NCBI RefSeq assembly: GCF_002028425.1
Contig: NZ_CP020044.1
Coordinates: 62,001-126,000, forward strand
Direction: 5' to 3'
DNA: 64,000 bases
Source: Streptomyces katrae
Lineage (GTDB): Bacteria; Actinomycetota; Actinomycetes; Streptomycetales; Streptomycetaceae
This document shows, in pieces, positions 49,601 through 59,500 of the stretch. A model generated the notes under the pieces. The model was not told the DNA's origin. It was given only the letters and a program-made list of their open reading frames with translations, and searched no databases. The first letter of the stretch is position 1. The number at the start of each line of letters is the position of its first letter. A program made the position numbers and the translations under genes.

Positions 49601-52600
49601 GCGGTCGGCGACGTCGCAGGCTGCGACGGTGACGCGGGCGCCGAGGGCGGTGAGTTCGGCGGCCAGCTCTCCGGCGCCGGGCGCGTCGGGGCCGCGCCGG
49701 CTGGTCAGGACGAGGTGCTCGGCACCGTTCGCGGCGAGCCAGCGGGCCACGTGCGCGCCGAGCGCGCCGGTACCGCCGGTGATCAGGGCGGTGCCGCGCG
49801 GCTGCCAGTCGGCGGCGGGGTCGCCGGGGGCGACGCGGGTGAGGCGGCGGGCGTAGGCGCCCGCGGCGCGGAGGGCGACCTGGTCCTCGCGGCCCTGTCC
49901 TTCGGCGGCGGTGTGGCCGGCGAGGACGGTGCACAGGCGGTCGGCGGAGCGGTCGTCGAGGGTCTCGGGCAGGTCGACGAGGCCGCCCCACTGGCGGTGT
50001 CGTTCGAGGCCGATCACCCGGCCCAGTCCCCAGAGGGCGGCCTGGGCGGGGCGGACGGCCCGGTCGGCGCGGCCGGTGGCGACGGCGCCCCGGGTCGCGG
50101 TCCACAGCGGCGCGGGCGCCGCGTCGTGGCCGGTGTCTGCGGTGTCGCCGAGGGCCTGGAGGAGGGCGACGGTGGCGGGTACGGCGGCCGGGAGCGCCGG
50201 GTGGCCGGGGTGGGGGGTCTCGTCGAGGGCGAGGAGGGACAGGACGCCGGCGAGGGGGCGGCCTGCGAGGGCGTCGTCGAGGCGCGCCGCGAGGGCGGTG
50301 CGGTCGCCGTCCGCGGTGGGGTCGAGGGGGAGCCGTACGACGTCGGCGCCGCGCACGGTGAGGGCGGCGGCGCAGGCGTCGGCCTGCCCGTCGGTGCCGC
50401 CGGCCGGCTCGACGAGGAGCCAGGTGCCGGTGGGGGCCGTGCCGGTGGCCTGCGTCAGCGGCGTCCAGGTGACCTGGTACCGCCAGGATTCGACGGTGGA
50501 GCGGCTGCGGCGGTCGCGGCGCCAGCGGGAGAGCGTGGGCAGCAGCTCGCCGAGGAGGGGCTCGGCGGTGTCGTCGGCCTCGAGGGCGGCGGCGAGCCCG
50601 GCGAGATCCTGTTCCTCGACGGCCGTCCAGAAGCGGGCCTCGTCGGCGGTGGCGTCCGCGGCCGCCGCCGGTCCGGCGGCGGGAGCGGGCGTCGGCCAGA
50701 AGCGGCGGTGCTGGAAGGCGTACGTCGGCAGGGCCGCGGGCCGGGCGCCGGTGCCGGCGAAGAAGGCGGTCCAGTCGGGGGTGGCACCGTCGACGTGTAC
50801 GCGGGCCAGCGCGGCGGGTGCGGTCTGCGCCTCGGGGCGGTCCTTGCGCAGGACGGGCACGAACAGGGCGTCCGCGAGGCAGTCGGCTCCCATCGCCGAG
50901 AGCACGCCGTCGGGGCCGAGTTCGACGAAGCGGGTGACGTCCAGGTCGTGGAGGGCGGCGAGGCCGTCGGCGAAGCGCACGGCCTCGCGGACGTGCCGCA
51001 CCCAGTAGGCGGGGTCGCGCAGTTCCCTGGCGGTGGCGGTGCGGCCGGTGACGTCGGAGACGAGCGGGATTGCGGGGGCGTGGTAGGTGAGGGTGTCGGC
51101 CACCTGCCGGAACTCGTCCAGCATCGGGTCCATGAGCGGGGAGTGGAAGGCGTGGCTGACGGTGAGCCGCTTGGTCTTGATCCCGCGCTCGGCGAGCACG
51201 GCCGCGATGGCGGTCACGGACTCGGCGGCACCCGAGACGACCACGGACTCCGGCCCGTTGACGGCGGCGATGCTGACGTCCTCGTACGCGGCGACCAGCT
51301 CGGCCACCTCCGCCTCGGAGGCCCGCACCGACACCATCGCGCCACCAGCCGGCAGCGCCTGCATCAGCCGGCCACGGGCGACGACCAGCCGCACCGCGTC
51401 GGAGAGGGAGAACACCCCCGCCACGTGCGCGGCGGCGATCTCGCCGATGGAGTGGCCGAGGAGGTAGTCGGGGCGCATGCCCCAGCTCTCCACCAGCCGG
51501 TACAGGGCGACCTCGATGGCGAACAGGGCCGGCTGCGTGAACTCGGTGCGGTCCAGCTCGGCCGACTCGCCTGCGAACATCACCTCCCGCAGCGAACGCC
51601 CCAGCACCGGGTCGATCTCCGCGCAGACCGCGTCCAGCGCCTCCGCGAACGCGGGGAAGGTCTCGTAGAGTTCCCGGCCCATGCCCGCGCGCTGCGCGCC
51701 CTGGCCGGTGAAGAGGAACGCGGTCCGGCCGTCGCGGACGCGGCCGGTGACCAGGCCGGGTTCGGTCCGGCCCGCGGCCAGCGCCTCGAGGCCGCGGACG
51801 AGGTCGTCGCGGCCGGTGCCGAGGACGACGGCCCGCTGGTGGAGCGCGGCGCGGGTGGTGGCCAGGGCGTGGGCGATGTCGAGGGGGCGGTCGCCGGGGC
51901 GGCCGTCACGGGTGTGCTCGTCGGAGGTTTCTTCGTCGGAGGCGTTCTCGCCGAGGGCTTCCAGCAGACGGGCGGCCTGCGCGCGCAGGGCGGTGTCGTC
52001 CGTGCCGGACAGCGTCCAGGGCAGCACCGGCGCCGCGGCGGCGGCCGAAGCCGCACCGTCCTCGGCCGGCGGGGCGTCCTCGGCCGCAGGGGCCTGTTCG
52101 ACGATGGCGTGCGCGTTGGTGCCGCTGACGCCGAAGGCGGAGACGGCGGCGCGCCGAGGCCCGCCCGTCTCGGGCCAGGGGCGGGCCTCGGTGAGCAGTT
52201 CGACCGCCCCGGAGGCCCAGTCGACGTGCGGGGTCGGCTCGTCGACGTGGAGGGTCTTGGGCAGGACGCCGTGCCGGAGCGCCATGACCATCTTGATGAG
52301 GCCGGCGACGCCGGAGGCGGCCTGGGAGTGGCCGATGTTGGACTTGAGGGAGCCCAGCCACAGCGGCCGTCCGTCGTTCCGTTCCCGGCCGTAGGTGTCG
52401 AGGAGGGCCTGGGCTTCGATCGGGTCGCCGAGGACGGTTCCGGTGCCGTGCGCCTCGACCGCGTCGACCTGGGCGTACGTCAGGCCCGCGTTGTTCAGGG
52501 CCTGCTGGATGACGCGCTGCTGGGACGGGCCGTTGGGGGCGGTGAGGCCGTTGCTGGCACCGTCCTGGTTGACGGCGGAGCCCCGCAGCAGGCCGAGGAT

Positions 52601-53464
52601 CCGGTGGCCGTTGCGCTGTGCGTCGGAGAGCCGTTCCAGCAGGATGACGCCGACGCCCTCGGACCAGCCGGTGCCGTCGCTGCCGGCGGCGAAGGACTTG
52701 CAGCGGCCGTCGGAGGCGAGGCCGCCCTGGGTGCTGAACTCGCTGAACGCGCCGGGCGTGACCATGACGGCGACGCCGCCGGCGAGTGCCAGGGAGCACT
52801 CGCCGGCGCGCAGCGCCTGGGCCGCGAGGTGGACGGCGACGAGGGAGGAGGAGCAGGCGGTGTCGACCGTGACGGCCGGCCCCTCCAGGCCGAGGAGGTA
52901 GGAGACGCGGCCGGAGACGACGCTGCCGGCGGTGCCGGTCAGGAAGTACCCCTCCGAGCTCTCCTGCGCGTTGTGCAGGGTGGCCCCGTAGCCGGAGGCC
53001 GACGCGCCGGCGAAGACGCCGGTGCTGCTGCCGCGCAGCGAGGCCGGGTCGATGCCGGCCCGTTCGACGGCCTCCCACGAGGCCTCCAGCAGCAGGCGCT
53101 GCTGGGGGTCCATGGCGAGGGCCTCGCGCGGCGAGATCCCGAAGAACTCCGGGTCGAACTCGGTGGCGTCGTGGACGAACCCGCCCTCGTAGGTGGCGGA
53201 GGCCGCCCCGTCGCCGCCGTAGAGGGCGCCGACGTCCCAGCCGCGGTCGGTGGGGAAGGGGCCGATCCCGTCGGTCCCGGAGTCCACGAGCCGCCACAGG
53301 TCCTCGGGGCTGCGTACGCCCCCCGGATAGCGGCAGCTCATGCCGACGATCGCCAGCGGCTCCCGCGCGGCGGCGGAAAGCTGCTGGTTCTGCTGCCGGA
53401 GGCGTTCGGTCTCCTTCAGCGACGCCCGAAGCGCTTCGAGGATCTTGTCCGGAGAGTTGGCCAT
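25247..53464 (-). CDS. PKS gene B, giant six-module type I polyketide synthase
   Basis: About 9,405 residues (near 1 MDa), ATG 53464 to TGA at 25247-25249. Six malonyl extensions: B1 hydroxyl, B2-B4 alkenes, B5 hydroxyl, B6 ketone. Modules: B1 35-~1614, B2 1615-~3329, B3 3330-~5040, B4 5041-~6743, B5 6744-~8269, B6 8270-~9350. The N-terminus [20 protein letters not shown] is a coiled-coil docking element. The C-terminus ([13 protein letters not shown]...[15 protein letters not shown]) is a helical docking tail that should meet gene C. Two adjacent ATGs occur (53467 and 53464); 53464 has GGAG six bases upstream and 53467 only three. Frames extending up to 53731 overlap gene A and lack docking character. 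It lies 55 bases after gene A and ends in a terminator, so A and B look like one operon end. Most PKS proteins have one to four modules; six is at the large end. Confidence 0.96.
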   Translation of the reverse strand: MANSPDKILEALRASLKETERLRQQNQQLSAAAREPLAIVGMSCRYPGGVRSPEDLWRLVDSGTDGIGPFPTDRGWDVGALYGGDGAASATYEGGFVHDATEFDPEFFGISPREALAMDPQQRLLLEASWEAVERAGIDPASLRGSSTGVFAGASASGYGATLHNAQESSEGYFLTGTAGSVVSGRVSYLLGLEGPAVTVDTACSSSLVAVHLAAQALRAGECSLALAGGVAVMVTPGAFSEFSTQGGLASDGRCKSFAAGSDGTGWSEGVGVILLERLSDAQRNGHRILGLLRGSAVNQDGASNGLTAPNGPSQQRVIQQALNNAGLTYAQVDAVEAHGTGTVLGDPIEAQALLDTYGRERNDGRPLWLGSLKSNIGHSQAASGVAGLIKMVMALRHGVLPKTLHVDEPTPHVDWASGAVELLTEARPWPETGGPRRAAVSAFGVSGTNAHAIVEQAPAAEDAPPAEDGAASAAAAAPVLPWTLSGTDDTALRAQAARLLEALGENASDEETSDEHTRDGRPGDRPLDIAHALATTRAALHQRAVVLGTGRDDLVRGLEALAAGRTEPGLVTGRVRDGRTAFLFTGQGAQRAGMGRELYETFPAFAEALDAVCAEIDPVLGRSLREVMFAGESAELDRTEFTQPALFAIEVALYRLVESWGMRPDYLLGHSIGEIAAAHVAGVFSLSDAVRLVVARGRLMQALPAGGAMVSVRASEAEVAELVAAYEDVSIAAVNGPESVVVSGAAESVTAIAAVLAERGIKTKRLTVSHAFHSPLMDPMLDEFRQVADTLTYHAPAIPLVSDVTGRTATARELRDPAYWVRHVREAVRFADGLAALHDLDVTRFVELGPDGVLSAMGADCLADALFVPVLRKDRPEAQTAPAALARVHVDGATPDWTAFFAGTGARPAALPTYAFQHRRFWPTPAPAAGPAAAADATADEARFWTAVEEQDLAGLAAALEADDTAEPLLGELLPTLSRWRRDRRSRSTVESWRYQVTWTPLTQATGTAPTGTWLLVEPAGGTDGQADACAAALTVRGADVVRLPLDPTADGDRTALAARLDDALAGRPLAGVLSLLALDETPHPGHPALPAAVPATVALLQALGDTADTGHDAAPAPLWTATRGAVATGRADRAVRPAQAALWGLGRVIGLERHRQWGGLVDLPETLDDRSADRLCTVLAGHTAAEGQGREDQVALRAAGAYARRLTRVAPGDPAADWQPRGTALITGGTGALGAHVARWLAANGAEHLVLTSRRGPDAPGAGELAAELTALGARVTVAACDVADRDALAAVIRTAEADGPAVRTVVHAAGIGRATLLSTTDADELADVFTAKVAGAVHLDALFDADRELDAFVLFSSISGVWGSGGQAGYAAANAHLDALALHRRSRGLTATAVSWGPWAEGGMAAGDEDRLRRQGLPVMAPDLAVAALRQALADDTPHTAVADVDWAAFVPGFTAAGPRPFLAGVPEALTAQTTGAAGPARDTASAATDTAAELRRKLAARTPAEQSRLLLDLVRAQARAVLGHASADAVHVDRAFREMGFDSLTAVELRNLLGAETGLTLPGTLVFDHPTPAALAEHLRGELVTDDTASDPAADRSAMPARPAGEGDDDLIAIVAMSCRYPGGVAGPDDLWNLVAEGRDGITAFPTDRGWDVEALYHPDPDHQGTSYTRHGGFLPGIADFDADFFGISPREALAMDPQQRLLLEASWEAVERAGIDPATLRGSRTGVFAGGSSSGYGAGVRQSVEGADGHLLTGTATSVMSGRVSYVLGLEGPAVTIDTACSSSLVALHWAAQALRNGECTMALAGGVAVMPTPTAFVEFSRQRGLAEDGRCKPFSADADGTGWGEGVGMLLLERLSDARAHGHPVLAVVRGSAVNQDGASNGLTAPNGPSQQRVIRAALANAGLSAAEVDAVEAHGTGTTLGDPIEAQALLATYGQERSGDEPLWLGSIKSNIGHPAAAAGVAGVIKMVQAIRHGILPPTLHVGDPTPQVDWSAGAVELLTQARDWPETGHARRAGVSSFGISGTNAHVILEQAPETAPVAEPAAAALAPLPVVPWVVSGRTPEALAAQAGRLAAFAAGPGAGIGERDTAHALTASRTAFEHRAVVLGADPVAGLEALARGESAPGVVRGAALPGLTGFLFTGQGAQRAGMGRELYAAFPVFAQALDAVCAHADPELDRPLREVMFAEDSAELDRTEFTQPALFAIEVALFRLVESWGVRADYLLGHSVGEIAAAHVAGVFSLADAVRLVVARGRLMQALPAGGAMVSVRAAEAEVAELVAAYEDVSIAAVNGPSSVVISGAADSVTAIADALGERGVKTKRLTVSHAFHSPLMDPMLDEFRAVLGSVAFAAPSLPVVSNLTGEVASGEELCSPEYWVRHVREAVRFADGMAALEAEGVTRFVELGPDGVLSAMGADCVGDGVFVPVLRKDRDEAEAAVAALAQAHVHGVTVDWTALFTGSDPAAVRHVELPTYAFQHQRYWPKAGAGAAADAGGLGLSPAVHPLLGAAVSVASGDGALLTGRLSVRTHPWLAEHAVLGSVLVPGTAFVELAVRAGDQVGCGRLVELTIEAPLVLPESGGVQVQVVVGAADEGGLRSVDFFSRPDAGEFDEPWQRHASGVVGAEEPVAGMDLSAWPPAGAAEVPVEGLYERLAEAGFVYGPLFRGLTSVWRSGDEVFAEVALPEEAAGEAGRFGLHPALLDAALHALVLAGGGGDTPEQGRTSSGGHLPFAWSGVSLRAAGASQLRVRLSPAGTGAVSLAVADGAGEPVLVVDSLVLRPVDGQVAAASGGVDRDSLFQLDWSPVSLPVPGDDGDAVLVDLASPDDGTAVPEAAFAVASRALELVQDWADEDRTVVLVTRGAVAAGNDSDIADVAASVVWGLVRSAQSEGAGRFVLVDVDDRDALTPELVAALVASGEQQVAVRDGRVLAPRLVRAAQNAQAAGGFGTGPVLVTGGTGGLGAVVARHLVTGHGVRDLVLVSRRGLDAPGADELRGELEELGAAVTVAACDVSDREALASLLAAHPVKAVVHAAGVVDDGVVSSLTPERLATVLRVKVDAAWHLHELTRDADLDAFVLFSSAAGVLGSPGQANYAAANAFLDALAAHRHGLGLPATSLAWGPWAEGGMAARMGQDDLDRLARAGMPPLSPQEGLALFDAGASSDAAALLPIHLDLAVLRAQAGANGVPGLLRGLVRVPARRTARRQGAESALGQRLAGLSADEQRKLVAELVRANVADVLGHASGSRIGLDRAFTELGFDSLTAVELRNRLNGATGLRLPATLVFDYPTPEALVEFVRAEVAGDDAAGTAPAAAAVGHGSGPASDEPIAIVGMSCRYPGGVAGPEDLWRLVAEGGDGITAFPTDRGWDLDRLFDQDPDRPGSSYVREGGFLHEAAAFDAAFFGISPREALAMDPQQRLLLEASWEAFEYAGIDPTGLRGSATGVFAGLMYHDYAGRLESVPEGVEGYLGTGNSGSVLSGRVAYTLGLEGPAVTVDTACSSSLVALHWAAQALRNGECTMALAGGVTVMASPSTFVEFSKQRGLAEDGRCKSFSSSADGTGWSEGVGMLVLERLSDARRNGHQVLAVVRGTAVNQDGASNGLTAPNGPSQQRVIRQALANAGLSAAEVDAVEAHGTGTTLGDPIEAQALLATYGQERFGGEPLWLGSLKSNIGHTQAAAGVGGVIKMVQAMRHGVLPRTLHVDEPTPQVEWSAGAVELLTEEREWPETGRPRRAGVSSFGISGTNAHVVLEEPPSDPGPVPVPAPVPASTPVGTPVPWVVSGRTPEALAAQADRLAAFVSGGGAEVPAPDAAYALATTRATFEHRAVVLGADPVAGLEALARGESAPGVVRGAVVPGLTGFLFTGQGAQRAGMGRELYAAFPVFAEALDAVCAEIDPVLGRSLREVMFAAESAELDRTEFTQPALFAIEVALFRLVESWGLKPDYLLGHSIGEIVAAHGAGVFSLSDAARLVVARGRLMQALPAGGAMVSVRAAEAEVAELVAAYEDVSIAAVNGPKSVVVSGAEDSVTAIAGLLAGRGVKTKRLTVSHAFHSPLMDPMLDEFRTVLDAVAFTAPTLPVVSNLTGEVASAEELCSPEYWVRHVREAVRFADGMAALEAEGVTRFVELGPDGVLSAMGADCVGDGVFVPVLRKDRDEAEAAVAALGQAYAYGVPADWSAYFAATGIGSGTRRVDLPTYAFQHQHYWLKSRGGSANVASAGLSPAVHPLVGAAVSVAGGDEVLLTGRLSVLSHPWLAGHVVGGTVILPGTAFVELAVRAGDQVGCGRLVELTIEAPLVLPESGGVQVQVVVGGADEAGLRSVDFFSRPDAGEFGEPWQRHASGALSAVAELPSFSLEAWPPAGAAEVPVEGLYAHLAEAGFAYGSAFQGLRAVWRSGDEVFAEVALPEDAAGEAGRFGLHPALLDAALHAVGVGGLLPDEGTGGWLPFTWSGVTLAASGASRLRVRLTPAGTGAVSLAVADGAGEPVLVVDSLVLRPVEGQVAAASGGVERDSLFRLDWSPAPMAAAVVDEADVVLVDLTSDVDVEVPGAAFAVASRALELVRGWAEEDRALVLVTRGAVAAGGAEVADVAASVVWGLVRSAQSEGAGRFVLVDVDDRDALTPELIASVVASGEGQAALREGRVLVPRLVRAAQSAPNAGGFGAGPVLVTGGTGGLGAVVARHLVTGHGVRDLVLVSRRGIDAPGAGELRGELEELGASVTVAACDVSDREALASLLAAHPVKAVVHAAGVVDDGVVSSLTPERLATVLRVKVDAAWHLHELTAGLDLDAFVLFSSAAGVLGGAGQANYAAANSFLDALAAHRHGLGLAATSLAWGLWEETAGMGASLTSADVERMSRGGVLPIPVVTGLALLDATVGGPEPALVPLRLDLARMRALAASAGVAPVFRGLVPAPARRTASAAGARGGLGRRLAALPPAQQLETVADLVRADVAAVLGHASPQGIELHHAFTELGFDSLTAVELRNRLNTATGLRLPATLVFDYPTPAVLAEYVRGELVGDAEASAPAQSAAAPAVIGADEPIAIVGMSCRYPGGVTSPEDLWRLVAQGGDGITVFPTDRGWNGDALYDPDARDGATSYTREGGFLANVGEFDPEFFGISPREALAMDPQHRLLLETSWEAIERAGIAPATLRGSATGVFTGVMYNDYASLLGSSAEDAAGYLGIGTAGSVASGRVSYSFGFEGPAVTVDTACSSSLVALHLAAQALRSGECTMALAGGATIMSTPTAFIDFSRQQGLAPDGRCKSFAGAADGTGWSEGVGMLVLERLSDAERNGHRVLAVVRGTAVNQDGASNGLTAPNGPSQQRVIRQALANARLSPAEVDAVEAHGTGTTLGDPIEAQALLATYGQERGGEEPLWLGSLKSNIGHTQAAAGVGGVIKMVMAMQHGVLPRTLHVDEPSPQIDWEAGAVELLTEQREWPRTGRPRRAAVSSFGFSGTNAHAVLEQAPERAEQSAGGSAHVLPVLPWTVSGRSEAALRGQAARLRSAIADDTADLDVAHALGVTRTAFEHRAVVLGPDHRGALEALARGEAAEGVVQGVVTPGKTGFLFTGQGAQRAGMGRELYAAFPVFAEALDAVCAEIDPGLGRSLREVMFAGESAELDRTEFTQPALFAIEVALFRLVESWGLKSDYLLGHSIGEIAAAHVAGVFSLSDAARLVVARGRLMQALPAGGAMVSVRASEAEVAELVASHADVSIAAVNGPSSVVISGAEDSVTAVAGVLAERGVKTKRLTVSHAFHSPLMDPMLDEFRAVLGSVAFAAPSLPVVSNLTGEVASAGELCSPEYWVCHVREAVRFADGVATLHKQGVTRFVELGPDGVLSAMGAECVDAAALFVPALRKGRPEAESVVSALAQGYVNGASADWPAFFAGSSAGLVELPTYAFQRERFWPRKATPKVADAAGLGLGAAEHPLLGAAVTLAEGGGCLFTGRIGHDDPAWLAGHAVGGKVILPGTAFVELAVRAGDQVGCGRLVELTIEAPLVLPESGGVQVQVVVGGADEAGLRSVDFFSRPDAGEFDEPWQRHASGVVGAEEPVAGMDLSAWPPAGAAEVPVEGLYERLAEAGFAYGGAFQGLRAVWRSGDEVFADVALPEDAAAEAGRYGLHPALLDAALHALGVGGLLPHEGAGGWLPFAWSGVSLRAAGASQLRVRLTPAGTGAVSLAVADGAGEPVLVVDSLVLRPVDGQVAAASGGVERDSLFRLDWSPVAVADAQDDADMVVVDLTSDVDVEVPGAAFAVASRALELVRGWAEEDRALVLVTRGAVAAGGAEVADVAASVVWGLVRSAQSEGAGRFVLVDVDDRDALTAGLIASVVASGEQQVAVRDGRVLVPRLVRAAQGTADAGGFGAGPVLVTGGTGGLGAVVARHLVTGHGVRDLVLVSRRGLDAPGADELRGELEELGASVTVAACDVSDREALASLLAAHPVKAVVHAAGVVDDGTIASLTPERLSKVLRAKVDAAWHLHELTRDADLDAFVLFSSAAGVFGGAGQANYAAANAFLDALAAHRHGLGLPATSLAWGLWEETAGMGASLTSADVERMSRGGVLPIPVVTGLALLDATVGGLEPALVPVRLDLARMRALAASAGVAPVLRGLVPAPARRTASAAVNGSSTLVDRLVALPTEERSGAVLELVRTHAAAVLGHGSPARVGADRPFTELGFDSLTAVELRNRLNTATGLRLPATLVFDYPTPSVLAEYVRGELLGDADEPLAARATPVPAGNAIGADEPIAIVGMSCRYPGGVTSPEDLWRLVAQGGDGISPFPTDRGWDLDKVYDPEGGQGATSYTREGGFLDNVADFDAAFFGISPREALAMDPQQRLLLETSWEAIEYAGIDPTTLRGTATGVFAGLMYHDYAGYVLAGGDAGLEGYVGTGNSGSVLSGRVSYTLGLEGPAVTVDTACSSSLVALHWAAQALRNGECTMALAGGVTVMATPSTFVEFSKQRGLSFDGRCKAFAAAADGTGWAEGVGMLVLERLSDAERNGHRVLAVVRGTAVNQDGASNGLTAPNGPSQQRVIRQALANAGLSAAEVDAVEAHGTGTKLGDPIEAQALLATYGQERDGDEPLWLGSLKSNVGHTQAAAGVGGVIKMVMAMQHGMLPKTLHVDEPTPQVDWSAGAVELLTEAREWPQGDRPRRAGVSSFGISGTNAHAILEQGPGAAGSPDPDPDGAAVPLPWMVSARTEPALKAQISALRDHLAERPAAVALDVAYSLLTGRTAFEHRAVVLGADREELTDGLRALAEGRPAPGTATGRSDDGRTGFLFTGQGAQRAGMGRELYAAFPVFAEALDAVCAEIDPELGRSLREVMFAEDSAELDRTEFTQPALFALEVSLFRLVESWGLRPGYLMGHSIGEIAAAHVAGVFSLSDAARLVVARGRLMQALPQGGAMVSVRAAEAEVAELVAAYEDVSIAAVNGPQSVVVSGAADSVTAIADALGERGVKTKRLTVSHAFHSPLMDPMLDGFRAVLESVAFAAPRIPVVSNLTGEVASAGELCSPEYWVRHVREAVRFADGMAALDALGVTRFVELGPDGVLSAMGAECVAAAAVFVPALRRDRSEPEAVKSMAAKALAHGAEADWKAFFAGSGARNVQLPTYSFQHQRYWPQAKAPAEPAGVETDAVDAEFWEAVEREDLGAVAEALDVEGGSLGAVLPALSSWRRRRREQSAVDGWRYRVAWKPLAEPASTESAGSWLVVADEDGPLTEWVAGALAGRVVVVPSGEGRVELAGRVAGLVDGVTGVVSLRGLVGTLELVQALGDAECEAPLWSLTRGAVSIGRSDALRAEGVEQSLVWGLGRVVALEHPGRWGGLVDLPEVLDERAAARVRGLLSGSSDEDQVAVRAAGVYGRRLRPAEPSSSGSGGWRPRGTVVVTGGTGALGAHVARWLVAEGAEHVVLTSRRGLDAPGAKELADELGSDAVRVSVVACDVADAGQVRALVEGLEQDGPVRGVVHAAGVPGASVALAALDAAELADVQAGKVLGARHLDALFSEPSRAAELDAFVLFSSIAGVWGGAGQGAYAAANAALDALVQRRRAQGLVAASVAWGPWADGGMADAGTVEHLSRRGLTAMAPDRAVGVLRGAAAGAVADLTVVDADWARFTRLFATLRPSPLFAELVAAAAPAQDRASAPGPHGEEPAEGAGLRERLAALGGAERRQAVWDLVRDAVATVLGLGPDDEVEEDRAFRDLGFTSLSAVELREALTALTGLVLPVTLVFDHPTPGLLAAHVRTELLAGLEEAATDARPRAAEPAVRGPVDEPVAIVGMACRFPGGVTGPEDLWRLLASGRDGLSEFPDDRGWDVLEELYDVDGSASYTRRGGFLDAVGEFDADFFGISPREALAMDPQQRLLLETSWEAVERAGIDPASLRGSRTGVFAGTNGQDYTNLLLGAGTTGVEGFLATGSGASVISGRVSYALGLEGPAVTVDTACSSSLVALHLAAQALRGGECDLALAGGATVMSTPGAFIEFARQGGLAADGRVKAFSADADGTGWSEGVGVLLVERLSDARRNGHRVLAVVRGSAVNQDGASNGLTAPNGPAQQRVIREALANAGLAPADVDAVEAHGTGTSLGDPIEAQALLATYGQERGGREPLWLGSVKSSIGHTQAAAGVAGIIKMVLAMEHGTLPRTLHADEPSPHVDWASGAVALLTGERAWPGGGERPRRAGVSSFGFSGTNAHVILEAAEGTGEAGDTGAPAGTGTPARADAGEAADATAPSLWVLSGRTEQALSAQAAALRTQLTGRPAPVRDVAHALATTRTAFEHRAVVVVEDHSAALDALAALAGGGPAAGLVRGTATTGRTAFLFAGQGAQRAGMGRHLYAAFPAFAAALDAACLHLDPYLERPLREVMFADDATELNRTGFTQPALFAFEVALYRLVESWGVLPDHLLGHSIGEIAAAHVAGVFSLEDAARLVAARGRLMQALPEGGVMVSVRAAEAEVAELLPADGDVGIAAVNGPRSTVLSGAGPAVARIVAELEERGVKTKRLTVSHAFHSPLMEPMLADFRKVAESVAYAAPRIPVVSDVTGKAASATELCAPDYWVRHVREAVRFADGMSTLRAQGATRFLEIGSDAVLSAMGAECVPDGAFVAAQRADRDGAAAVVSALAQLYAAGARIDWAAYFAGAAAAPAELPTYAFQRERYWPEQTRQPSGRAVGARFWEAVEDAVDDGDLTSLTQSLAVDVDRPLREVLPALLSWQQRVRQSVTEYEQVDEGAAAQLRAGLAAEGPAGQDAVLLELLGRHAADVLGRAEPMALDPQRPFLEIGFTSLSAVELRNRLTRETGTRLPAGLVFDHPTPAAVVHLLKSELLGAAADGPALLDDLDALEAALDGAAPDQLTRSKVRMRLQGMLAKWSDGAEQQRDAAAEADAVVDSLASASDDDLFDFIRGLGRVG
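28658..33235 (-). other. Gene B module 5 (B5): KS-AT(malonyl)-KR-ACP, hydroxyl-forming
   Basis: KS from 6744, Cys6917; [12 protein letters not shown] Ser7365 in MGHSIGE, HAFH from 7464: malonyl-CoA. Dimerization element [27 protein letters not shown] near 7884, Tyr8031 in [10 protein letters not shown], no LDD signature: A-type, L-hydroxyl. ACP Ser8204 in [11 protein letters not shown], where Thr replaces the Asp normally before the phosphopantetheine Ser. The segment 29580-30564 is nearly identical to module C1 while the rest of the KR is not. Confidence 0.92.
29580..30564. repeat. Near-identical tract, B5 copy (partner 21086-22070 in C1)
   Basis: Second copy of the tract described for C1, with the same atypical codon style and no insertions or deletions seen between copies. 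Confidence 0.85.
33236..38344 (-). other. Gene B module 4 (B4): KS-AT(malonyl)-DH-KR-ACP, alkene-forming
   Basis: KS from 5041 ([10 protein letters not shown], His for the usual Gln), Cys5213. AT Ser5656 (GHSIGE), HAFH from 5755: malonyl-CoA. DH His5961 in [10 protein letters not shown], Asp6127 in DAALHAL; the preceding HPWL is replaced by DPAWL, and YGGAF replaces YGPx[11 protein letters not shown] near 6370, Tyr6510, [10 protein letters not shown]-type. ACP Ser6679. Catalytic residues are intact, so dehydration is expected. Completes the predicted conjugated triene. Confidence 0.92.
33600..35560. repeat. Near-identical tract, B4 copy (partner about 38700-40660 in B3)
   Basis: Offset 5,100 bases over the KR and post-KR region, shifting to 5,103 upstream through a one-codon indel. 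Spans DH, KR and the start of the ACP region. Sections of B2 (about 43850-45790) are also closely similar. Confidence 0.8.
38345..43477 (-). other. Gene B module 3 (B3): KS-AT(malonyl)-DH-KR-ACP, alkene-forming
   Basis: KS from 3330, Cys3502. AT Ser3953 in [14 protein letters not shown] (neighbours read [10 protein letters not shown]), HAFH from 4052: malonyl-CoA. DH His4260 in [10 protein letters not shown], Asp4426 in DAALHAV; the second motif reads YGSAF instead of YGPx[11 protein letters not shown] near 4670, Tyr4810, [10 protein letters not shown]-type. ACP Ser4978. Its DH-to-ACP DNA is nearly identical to that of B4, so the two are recent duplicates or are kept alike by gene conversion. 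Confidence 0.92.
38700..40660. repeat. Near-identical tract, B3 copy (partner about 33600-35560 in B4)
   Basis: Copy of the DH-KR tract of B4. Differences cluster at the ACP side (the post-KR linker differs between B3 and B4) and around the DH motif YGSAF versus YGGAF. Confidence 0.8.
43478..48622 (-). other. Gene B module 2 (B2): KS-AT(malonyl)-DH-KR-ACP, alkene-forming
   Basis: KS from 1615 ([12 protein letters not shown], Ala for the usual Gly), Cys1786. AT Ser2234 in GHSVGE, HAFH from 2333: malonyl-CoA. DH His2541 in [10 protein letters not shown] (complete HxxxGxxxxP), Asp2707 in DAALH, YGPLF present. [10 protein letters not shown] near 2957, Tyr3098 in [17 protein letters not shown]-type, so a trans alkene is expected. 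ACP Ser3265. First of three consecutive dehydrating modules. Confidence 0.92.
48623..53464 (-). other. Gene B module 1 (B1): docking-KS-AT(malonyl)-KR-ACP, hydroxyl-forming
   Basis: Docking helix 1-34. KS from 35, Cys204 in TACSSSL, HGTGT and NIGH intact. AT Ser672 (GHSIGE), HAFH from 771: malonyl-CoA. Dimerization element [17 protein letters not shown] then a KR with TGGTGALG near 1228 and Tyr1373 in [21 protein letters not shown] lacks the LDD signature, so A-type (L-hydroxyl). ACP Ser1547 in MGFDSL followed by [13 protein letters not shown]. The AT core at 51111-51644 is almost the same DNA as in module D1. Confidence 0.92.
51111..51644. repeat. Near-identical AT core, B1 copy (partner 12127-12660 in D1)
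   Basis: Copy of the D1 AT core; the similarity falls off on both sides, where B1 has its own linker sequence. Confidence 0.8.
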
Positions 53465-53519
53465 CATGCACTCCACACTTCGCCCGCCGACGTCGACCAG
53501 GACGTCGTCGGGAACGCCA
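53465..53519 (-). promoter_or_regulatory. A-B gap of 55 bases with the gene B ribosome binding site
   Basis: GGAG on the minus strand (53474-53471) lies six bases before ATG 53464. No hairpin with a T-run or clear promoter is seen in the gap, so genes A and B are probably on one transcript. Confidence 0.55.
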
Positions 53520-56500
53520 TCAAAGGTTCGTACCGCCACCCAGAGCCAGTTCGATGAGGCTCTCGGCGTCCATGTCGTCGATTTCGCTGCCGTCGGCGCC
53601 GCCGTCGACCTCGTCGCCGCCGTTCCCGCCGTTCCCGCCATTGCCGCCGTCGCCATCGGCGAGCCGCAGCAGGGCGTCGAGCAGGCCCGCCTCCCGCAGC
53701 CGGGACACCGGGACGGAGGCCAGTGCGGCACGGACCGCCGCCTCGTCGCCGTGGCCGGAGCCGGCGGACGTGTCGCCGCCGCCCGGGCCGGTCGCCGCCC
53801 CCGGCATCAGCTTGGCCAGGACGTACCTGGCCACCGCCGACGGCGTGGGGTGGTCGAAGACCAGTGCTCCGGGCAGCCGCAGCCCCGTCACCGCACCCAG
53901 CCGGTTGCGCAGCTCCAGCGCGGTGAGCGAGTTGATGCCGAGGTCCTTGAAGGGCTGGTTCTGCTTGACCGCCCCGGGGGAATCATGCCCGAGGACTGTC
54001 GAGGTTTGCTCGCGTACGAGACCCAGTACGAGCGTCTCGCGCTCCGGCTCCGACAGCTCCGCGAGGCGGCCGCGCAGCACGTCGGCGGGGTTTTCGGCGT
54101 CGGGCCGGGCGGCGGCGTCCGCGTCCGCCTCGGCGCGGGCCAGGGCCTCGCGGACCTCTGGCAGTTCGCCGAGCAGCGGGCTGGGCCGCCGGGCGGTGAA
54201 GCCCTCCGCGAACCGGTCCCAGTCGACGTCGGCGACGGTCACGCAGGTGTCGTCGTCCTCCACGGCCCGCCGCAGCGCGGCGACGGCCAGGTCCTTGGGC
54301 ATGGCGGCGAGCCCGCGGCGGCGCAGGTGGTCGGCGACGCCGTCGCTGACCATGCCGCCGTCGGCCCACGCGCCCCAGGAGACGGAGGTCGCGGTCAGTC
54401 CGCGGGCGCGGCGGCGCCGGGCGAGGCCGTCCAGGTGGGCGTTGGCGGCCGCGTAGGCGGCCTGGTTGCCGCTGCCCCACACGCCCGCGATGGACGAGAA
54501 CAGCACGAAGGCGTCCAGGTCGTCGTCGGCGAAGAGCTCGTCGAGCACCTCCGCGCCGGTCTCCTTGGCGGCGAGGACCGCGTGCAGTCCGTCGCGCTCC
54601 AGCCCGGCCAGCGGGGCGGAGTGCGCGACGCCGGCGGCGTGCAGCACGGCCCGTACCGGGGTGTCGCCGTCCGCGCGCAGCCGCCGGACGAGCTCGGTCA
54701 CCTGTGCGCGGTCGGTGGCGTCGCAGGCTTCGACGGTGACGCGGGCGCCCAGGGCGGTGAGTTCGGCGGCCAGCTCGCGGGCGCCGGGCGCGTCGGGGCC
54801 GCGCCGGCTGGTCAGGACGAGGTGCTCCACGCCGTTCGCGGCGAGCCAGCGGGCCACGTGGGCGCCGATCGCCCCCGTTCCGCCGGTGATCAGCGCGGTG
54901 CCGCGCGGCTGCCAGGTCCGTACCCGGGGCGCGGGCCGCGCGGGGGCCGGGGAAGCGTGGCGCAGCCGGCGTCCGAACACGCCCGAGGCGCGCACGGCCA
55001 GCTGGTCCTCGTCCCCGTACCCTCCGGCCAGCACGCCCGCGACCAGGGTTGCAGCCCGCTCGTCGGGGTCGGCGGGCACGTCGACCAGTCCGCCCCAGCG
55101 GTCGGGGTGTTCCAGGGCCGCGACACGGCCAAGGCCCCACAGCCGCGTCTGCGCCGGGTCGGTCCCGGCGTCGGACTCGGGTGCCGCGCCGGTGGTCACG
55201 CTCCACACCGGTGCCTCGACGCCCGCGTCCTCGAGGCCCTGGAGCAGGGCGACGGTGGGCCAGAGGGAGCCGTCGAGGCCGAGGAAGGAGACGATCCCGG
55301 CCGGTGCGGTGCCGTGCTCGGCGAGGAGCGCGGCGACGGCGGACCGGTCGGCGTCGGCCGCGGCGACCGGGACGAGGGTGCTCCGCGCGCCCCGGGCTTC
55401 GAGGGCCCGGACGACCGGCCCCACGACGGGGTGGTCGGCGCGGCCGGCCGGGACCAGGGCGAGCCAGGTGCCGGGGGGACCGTCCACCGGGGCCGGTTCG
55501 GGGAGCCGCTTCCAGGTGACCTTGTAGCGCCAGGAGTCCACGGCGGCCTGTTCACGGCGTTCGCGGCGCCACTGCGACAGGGCGGGGAGTACGTCGCTCC
55601 ACGGCTGCTCGCCGGAAATGTCCAGCGTCTCGGTCAGCGCGTCCAGGTCCTCGCGTTCGACGGCCTCCCAGAAGGCCGCGTCCACCGGATCGGCCTGGAC
55701 CGCCGCCGGGGCGGCCGCCCTGGGCTGCGGCCAGAAGCGCCGGTGCTGGAAGGCGTAGGTCGGCAGGTCGGTGCGCTGGGCGCCGGTGCCGTCGAAGACG
55801 GCCGTCCAGTCGACGCCGACGCCGCTCACCCACGCCTCGGCGAGCGAGGCGAACACCCGGCCCAGACCGCCCTCGTCACGGCGGAGCGAGCCGATCGCGA
55901 CCGGCTCGACGCCGCTCTCGGACGCGTCGAGCGCCTCGAACGTCTGCGACAGACCGACGGCGAGGACCGGGTGCGGGCTCGACTCGACGAACAGACGGTA
56001 CCCGTCGGCCAGGGCCGCCTTCACGGCCTGCTCGAACAGGACGGGGTTGCGCAGGTTGCGGTACCAGTAGCCGCCGTCCAGCTCGGTGCCGTCCAGCAGC
56101 TCGCCCGTGAGGGTGGAGTACATGGGGACCGCGGACGTACGCGGGTTCAGGCCGCTGAGCAGGTCGGCCAGTTCGGCCTCCAGCTTCTCCACATGGGAGC
56201 AGTGGGAGGCGTACTCCACCGCGACCCGGCGGGCCCGGACCCCCTCGGCCTCCAGGACCGTGACGAGCTCCTCGCAGGCGTCCGCGTCACCGGAAACCAC
56301 CGTCGAGGACGGCCCGTTGACGGCGGCGACGGCCAGCCGGTCGCCGAAGGACGCGGCGATCCGCTCCGCCGCGTCGGCGGCGGAGAGGCCGACGGAGACC
56401 ATGCCGCCCAGACCGGCGATGGCGTCGATGGCCTGGCTGCGCAGGGCCACCACCTTGGCGGCGTCCTCCAGGGAGAGGGCCCCGGCCACGCACGCGGCGG

Positions 56501-59500
56501 CGATCTCACCCTGCGAGTGGCCGATGACGGCCGCGGGGCGGACCCCGTAGGACTTCCAGACCTCGGCCAGCGCCACCATCACCGCGAACAGCACCGGCTG
56601 CACGACATCCACGCCCTCCAGGGCGTCGTCCGAACGCAGGACCTCCGTCAAAGACCAGTCCACGTAAGGCGCCAGGGCCGCTTCGCACTCGGCGATCCGC
56701 GCCGCGAACACCGGCGAGGAGTCGAGGAGTTCGACGGCCATGCCGACCCACTGCGAACCCTGGCCCGGGAAGACGAACACCGCCTCCGCGTGCGCACCGC
56801 CCGTGTGGCCGCGGACGACGCCGGCGGCCTCGCGGCCCTCGGCGAGGGCGGCGAGCGCCCCGGCCGGGTCGGCGCCCAGGACCACCGCGCGGTGCTCCAT
56901 GACGGCCCGGGCCGTGGCGAGCGAGAGGCCCACGTCCGCCGGATCGGCGGGGGCCGCCAGGGAGGCGGCCAGGCGCTGCGCCTGGGCCCGGACCGCGGCC
57001 TCGGACTTCCCGGACAGCACCCACGGGACGGCCGGCAGGACCGTGCCGCCGGCGGGCTTCTCGGTCTGCGCGGCCCGGGGGTCGTGTTCCAGGAGGATGT
57101 GCGCGTTGGTGCCGCTCATGCCGAAGGAGGAGACACCGGCCCGGCGCGGACGGCCGGTCTCCGGCCACTCCCGGGCCTGCGTCAGCAGCTCCACCGCGCC
57201 CGCCGACCAGTCCACGTGCGGCGAGGGCTCACCCACGTGCAAGGTCCGCGGCAGCACACCGTGCCGCATCGCCTCGACCATCTTGATCACACCGCCGACA
57301 CCGGCGGCGGCCTGGGCGTGGCCGATGTTCGACTTCAGCGAACCCAGGTAGAGCGGCTCGTCACCGGAACGTTCCTGCCCGTACGTGGCCAGCAGCGCCT
57401 GCGCCTCGATCGGGTCACCGAGCGTGGTACCGGTGCCGTGCGCCTCCACCGCGTCGACCTCGGCGGCCGACAGGCCCGCGTTGGCCAGGGCCGCGCGGAT
57501 GACGCGCTGCTGGGACGGACCGTTCGGGGCGGTCAGCCCGTTGGAGGCGCCGTCCTGGTTGACGGCCGTGCCACGGACGACGGCGAGGACCTGGTGCCCG
57601 TTGCGCTCGGCGTCCGACAGGCGTTCCAGGACGAGGACGCCCGCGCCCTCGGACCAGCCCGTGCCGTCGGCGTCGGCGGAGAAGGCCTTGCAGCGTCCGT
57701 CGGCGGCGAGGCCCTGCTGGCGGGCGAACTCGGTGAAGATGCCGGGGCCGGCCATGACCATGACGCCGCCGGCGAGGGCCATCGAGCACTCGCCGGTGCG
57801 CAGGGACTGGGCGGCGAGGTGCAGGGCGACCAGAGAGGAGGAGCAGGCGGTGTCGACGGTGACGGCCGGGCCCTCGAAGCCGAAGGTGTAGGAGACACGG
57901 CCGGAGACCACGCTGGTCGCCGTGCCGGTCAGGAGGTGCCCTTCGAGTCCTTCGGCGCCCTGCTGGAGGGCGGCGCCGTAACCGGACGGCGAGGCACCGG
58001 CGAAGACGCCGGTGGCGCTGCCGCGCAGCGAGGTGGGGTCGATACCGGCGCGTTCGATCGCCTCCCAGGAGGTTTCCAGCAGCAGCCGCTGCTGCGGGTC
58101 CATGGCGAGGGCCTCGCGCGGGGAGATGCCGAACAGCTCGGGGTCGAAGTCCCCGGCGCCGCGCAGGAATCCGCCCTCGCGGCGGAATCCGTCGGGGCCC
58201 TCGGCGGCGGGGAGGTCCCAGCCGCGGTCCGTGGGGAACGCGGTGACGCCGTCGGTTCCGTCGAGGACCAGGCGCCACAGGTCCTCGGGGCCGGCCACCC
58301 CGCCCGGGTAGCGGCAGCTCATGCCGACGATCGCGATCGGTTCGTCGGCCGCGGGGGGCCCCGGGGTGCCCGCGGGCGTCGGGGCGGCCGGCTCCTCGTC
58401 CGGGCCGGCCAGTTCGCGCTGGAGGTGGGCCACCAGGTCGGCGGGCGTGGGGTAGTCGAAGACGAGGGACGCGGGCAGCCGCAGGCCGGTCGCGCCGCCG
58501 AGCCGGTTGCGCAGTTCGACGGCGGTCAGGGAGTCGAAGCCGAGTTCCTTGAACGCCTTGGTGGGCTGGACGCCCTCCGCCGTGCCGTGGCCGAGGACGG
58601 CGGCGGCCTCGCGGCGGACCAGGTCGAGCAGGGCCCGTTCCCGGTCGGGGCCCGCCCCCTGGGCCGGGCCGGCGGTGCGCCCGGCGTCGTGGCTGACGGC
58701 CCGGCGGGCGGCGGCGGAGGGACGGACCAGGGCGCGCAGCAGGGCCGGTACGCGGGCGGCGGGCTTGCGCAGCCGCGCGGTGTCGAGGCGCAGCGGCACG
58801 GCGACGGCCCCGCCGGTGCGGCGGGCGGCGTCGAAGGCGGCTAGGCCGTCGGCGGCGGTGAACGGGAGGATGCCGCTGCGGGTCATGCGGCGCCGGTCGG
58901 CGTCGCCGAGGGTGCCGGCCATGCTGCCGTCCAGGTCCCACGGCCCCCACGCGAGGGACTGGGCGGGCAGGCCGTGGGCCTGGCGGTGGGCGGCGAGGGC
59001 GTCCAGGAAGGCGTTGGCGGCGGCGTAGTTGCCCTGGCCGGGGGCGCCGGCGAGGGCGGAGGTGGAGGAGAAGAGGACGAAGTCCGCGAGGTCGCGGTCG
59101 GCGGTGAGTTCGTGGAGGTTCCAGGCCGCGTCGGCCTTGGCCCGGAGCACGGCCGTGATCTGCTCGGGGCGCAGGGTGGAGACGACGGCGTCGTCGAGGA
59201 CGCCGGCGGCGTGGATGACACCGGTCAGGGGGTGTCCGGCCGGTACCGCGGCCAGGACGGCCGCCAGGGCCTCCCGGTCGGCGGCGTCGCAGGCGGCCAC
59301 CGACACCGTCCGGGCGCCCGCTTCCTCCAGGCCCGCGACGAGTTCGGCGACGCCCGGGGCGTCGGCTCCGCGCCGGGACAGCAGCAGGAGGTGGCGGACC
59401 CCGTGCTCGGCGACCAGGTGCCGGGCGACCAGGCCGCCCAGGGCGCCCGTACCGCCGGTCACCAGCACCGTGCCGTCGGACTCGAACGGCGCCGGGAGGG

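Larger units (their letters stand above)
53520..58343 (-). other. Gene A module A2: KS-AT(methylmalonyl)-KR-ACP-docking, hydroxyl-forming
   Basis: KS from 1886, Cys2052 in [20 protein letters not shown], Ser2495 in GHSQGE, YASH from 2596: methylmalonyl-CoA. Dimerization element [27 protein letters not shown] near 3037, Tyr3182 in [21 protein letters not shown] without LDD: A-type; Gln three residues before Tyr suggests A1 (no methyl epimerization). ACP Ser3357 in LGINSLTAL: Asn replaces the usual Asp before Ser. Much of the module is almost the same DNA as D2. Confidence 0.91.

Noticed and set aside
53465..53731. Earlier start for gene B up to 53731
   Set aside because: It would overlap the docking tail of gene A, has no docking-like sequence, and MANSPDKIL at 53464 has a well-placed GGAG.
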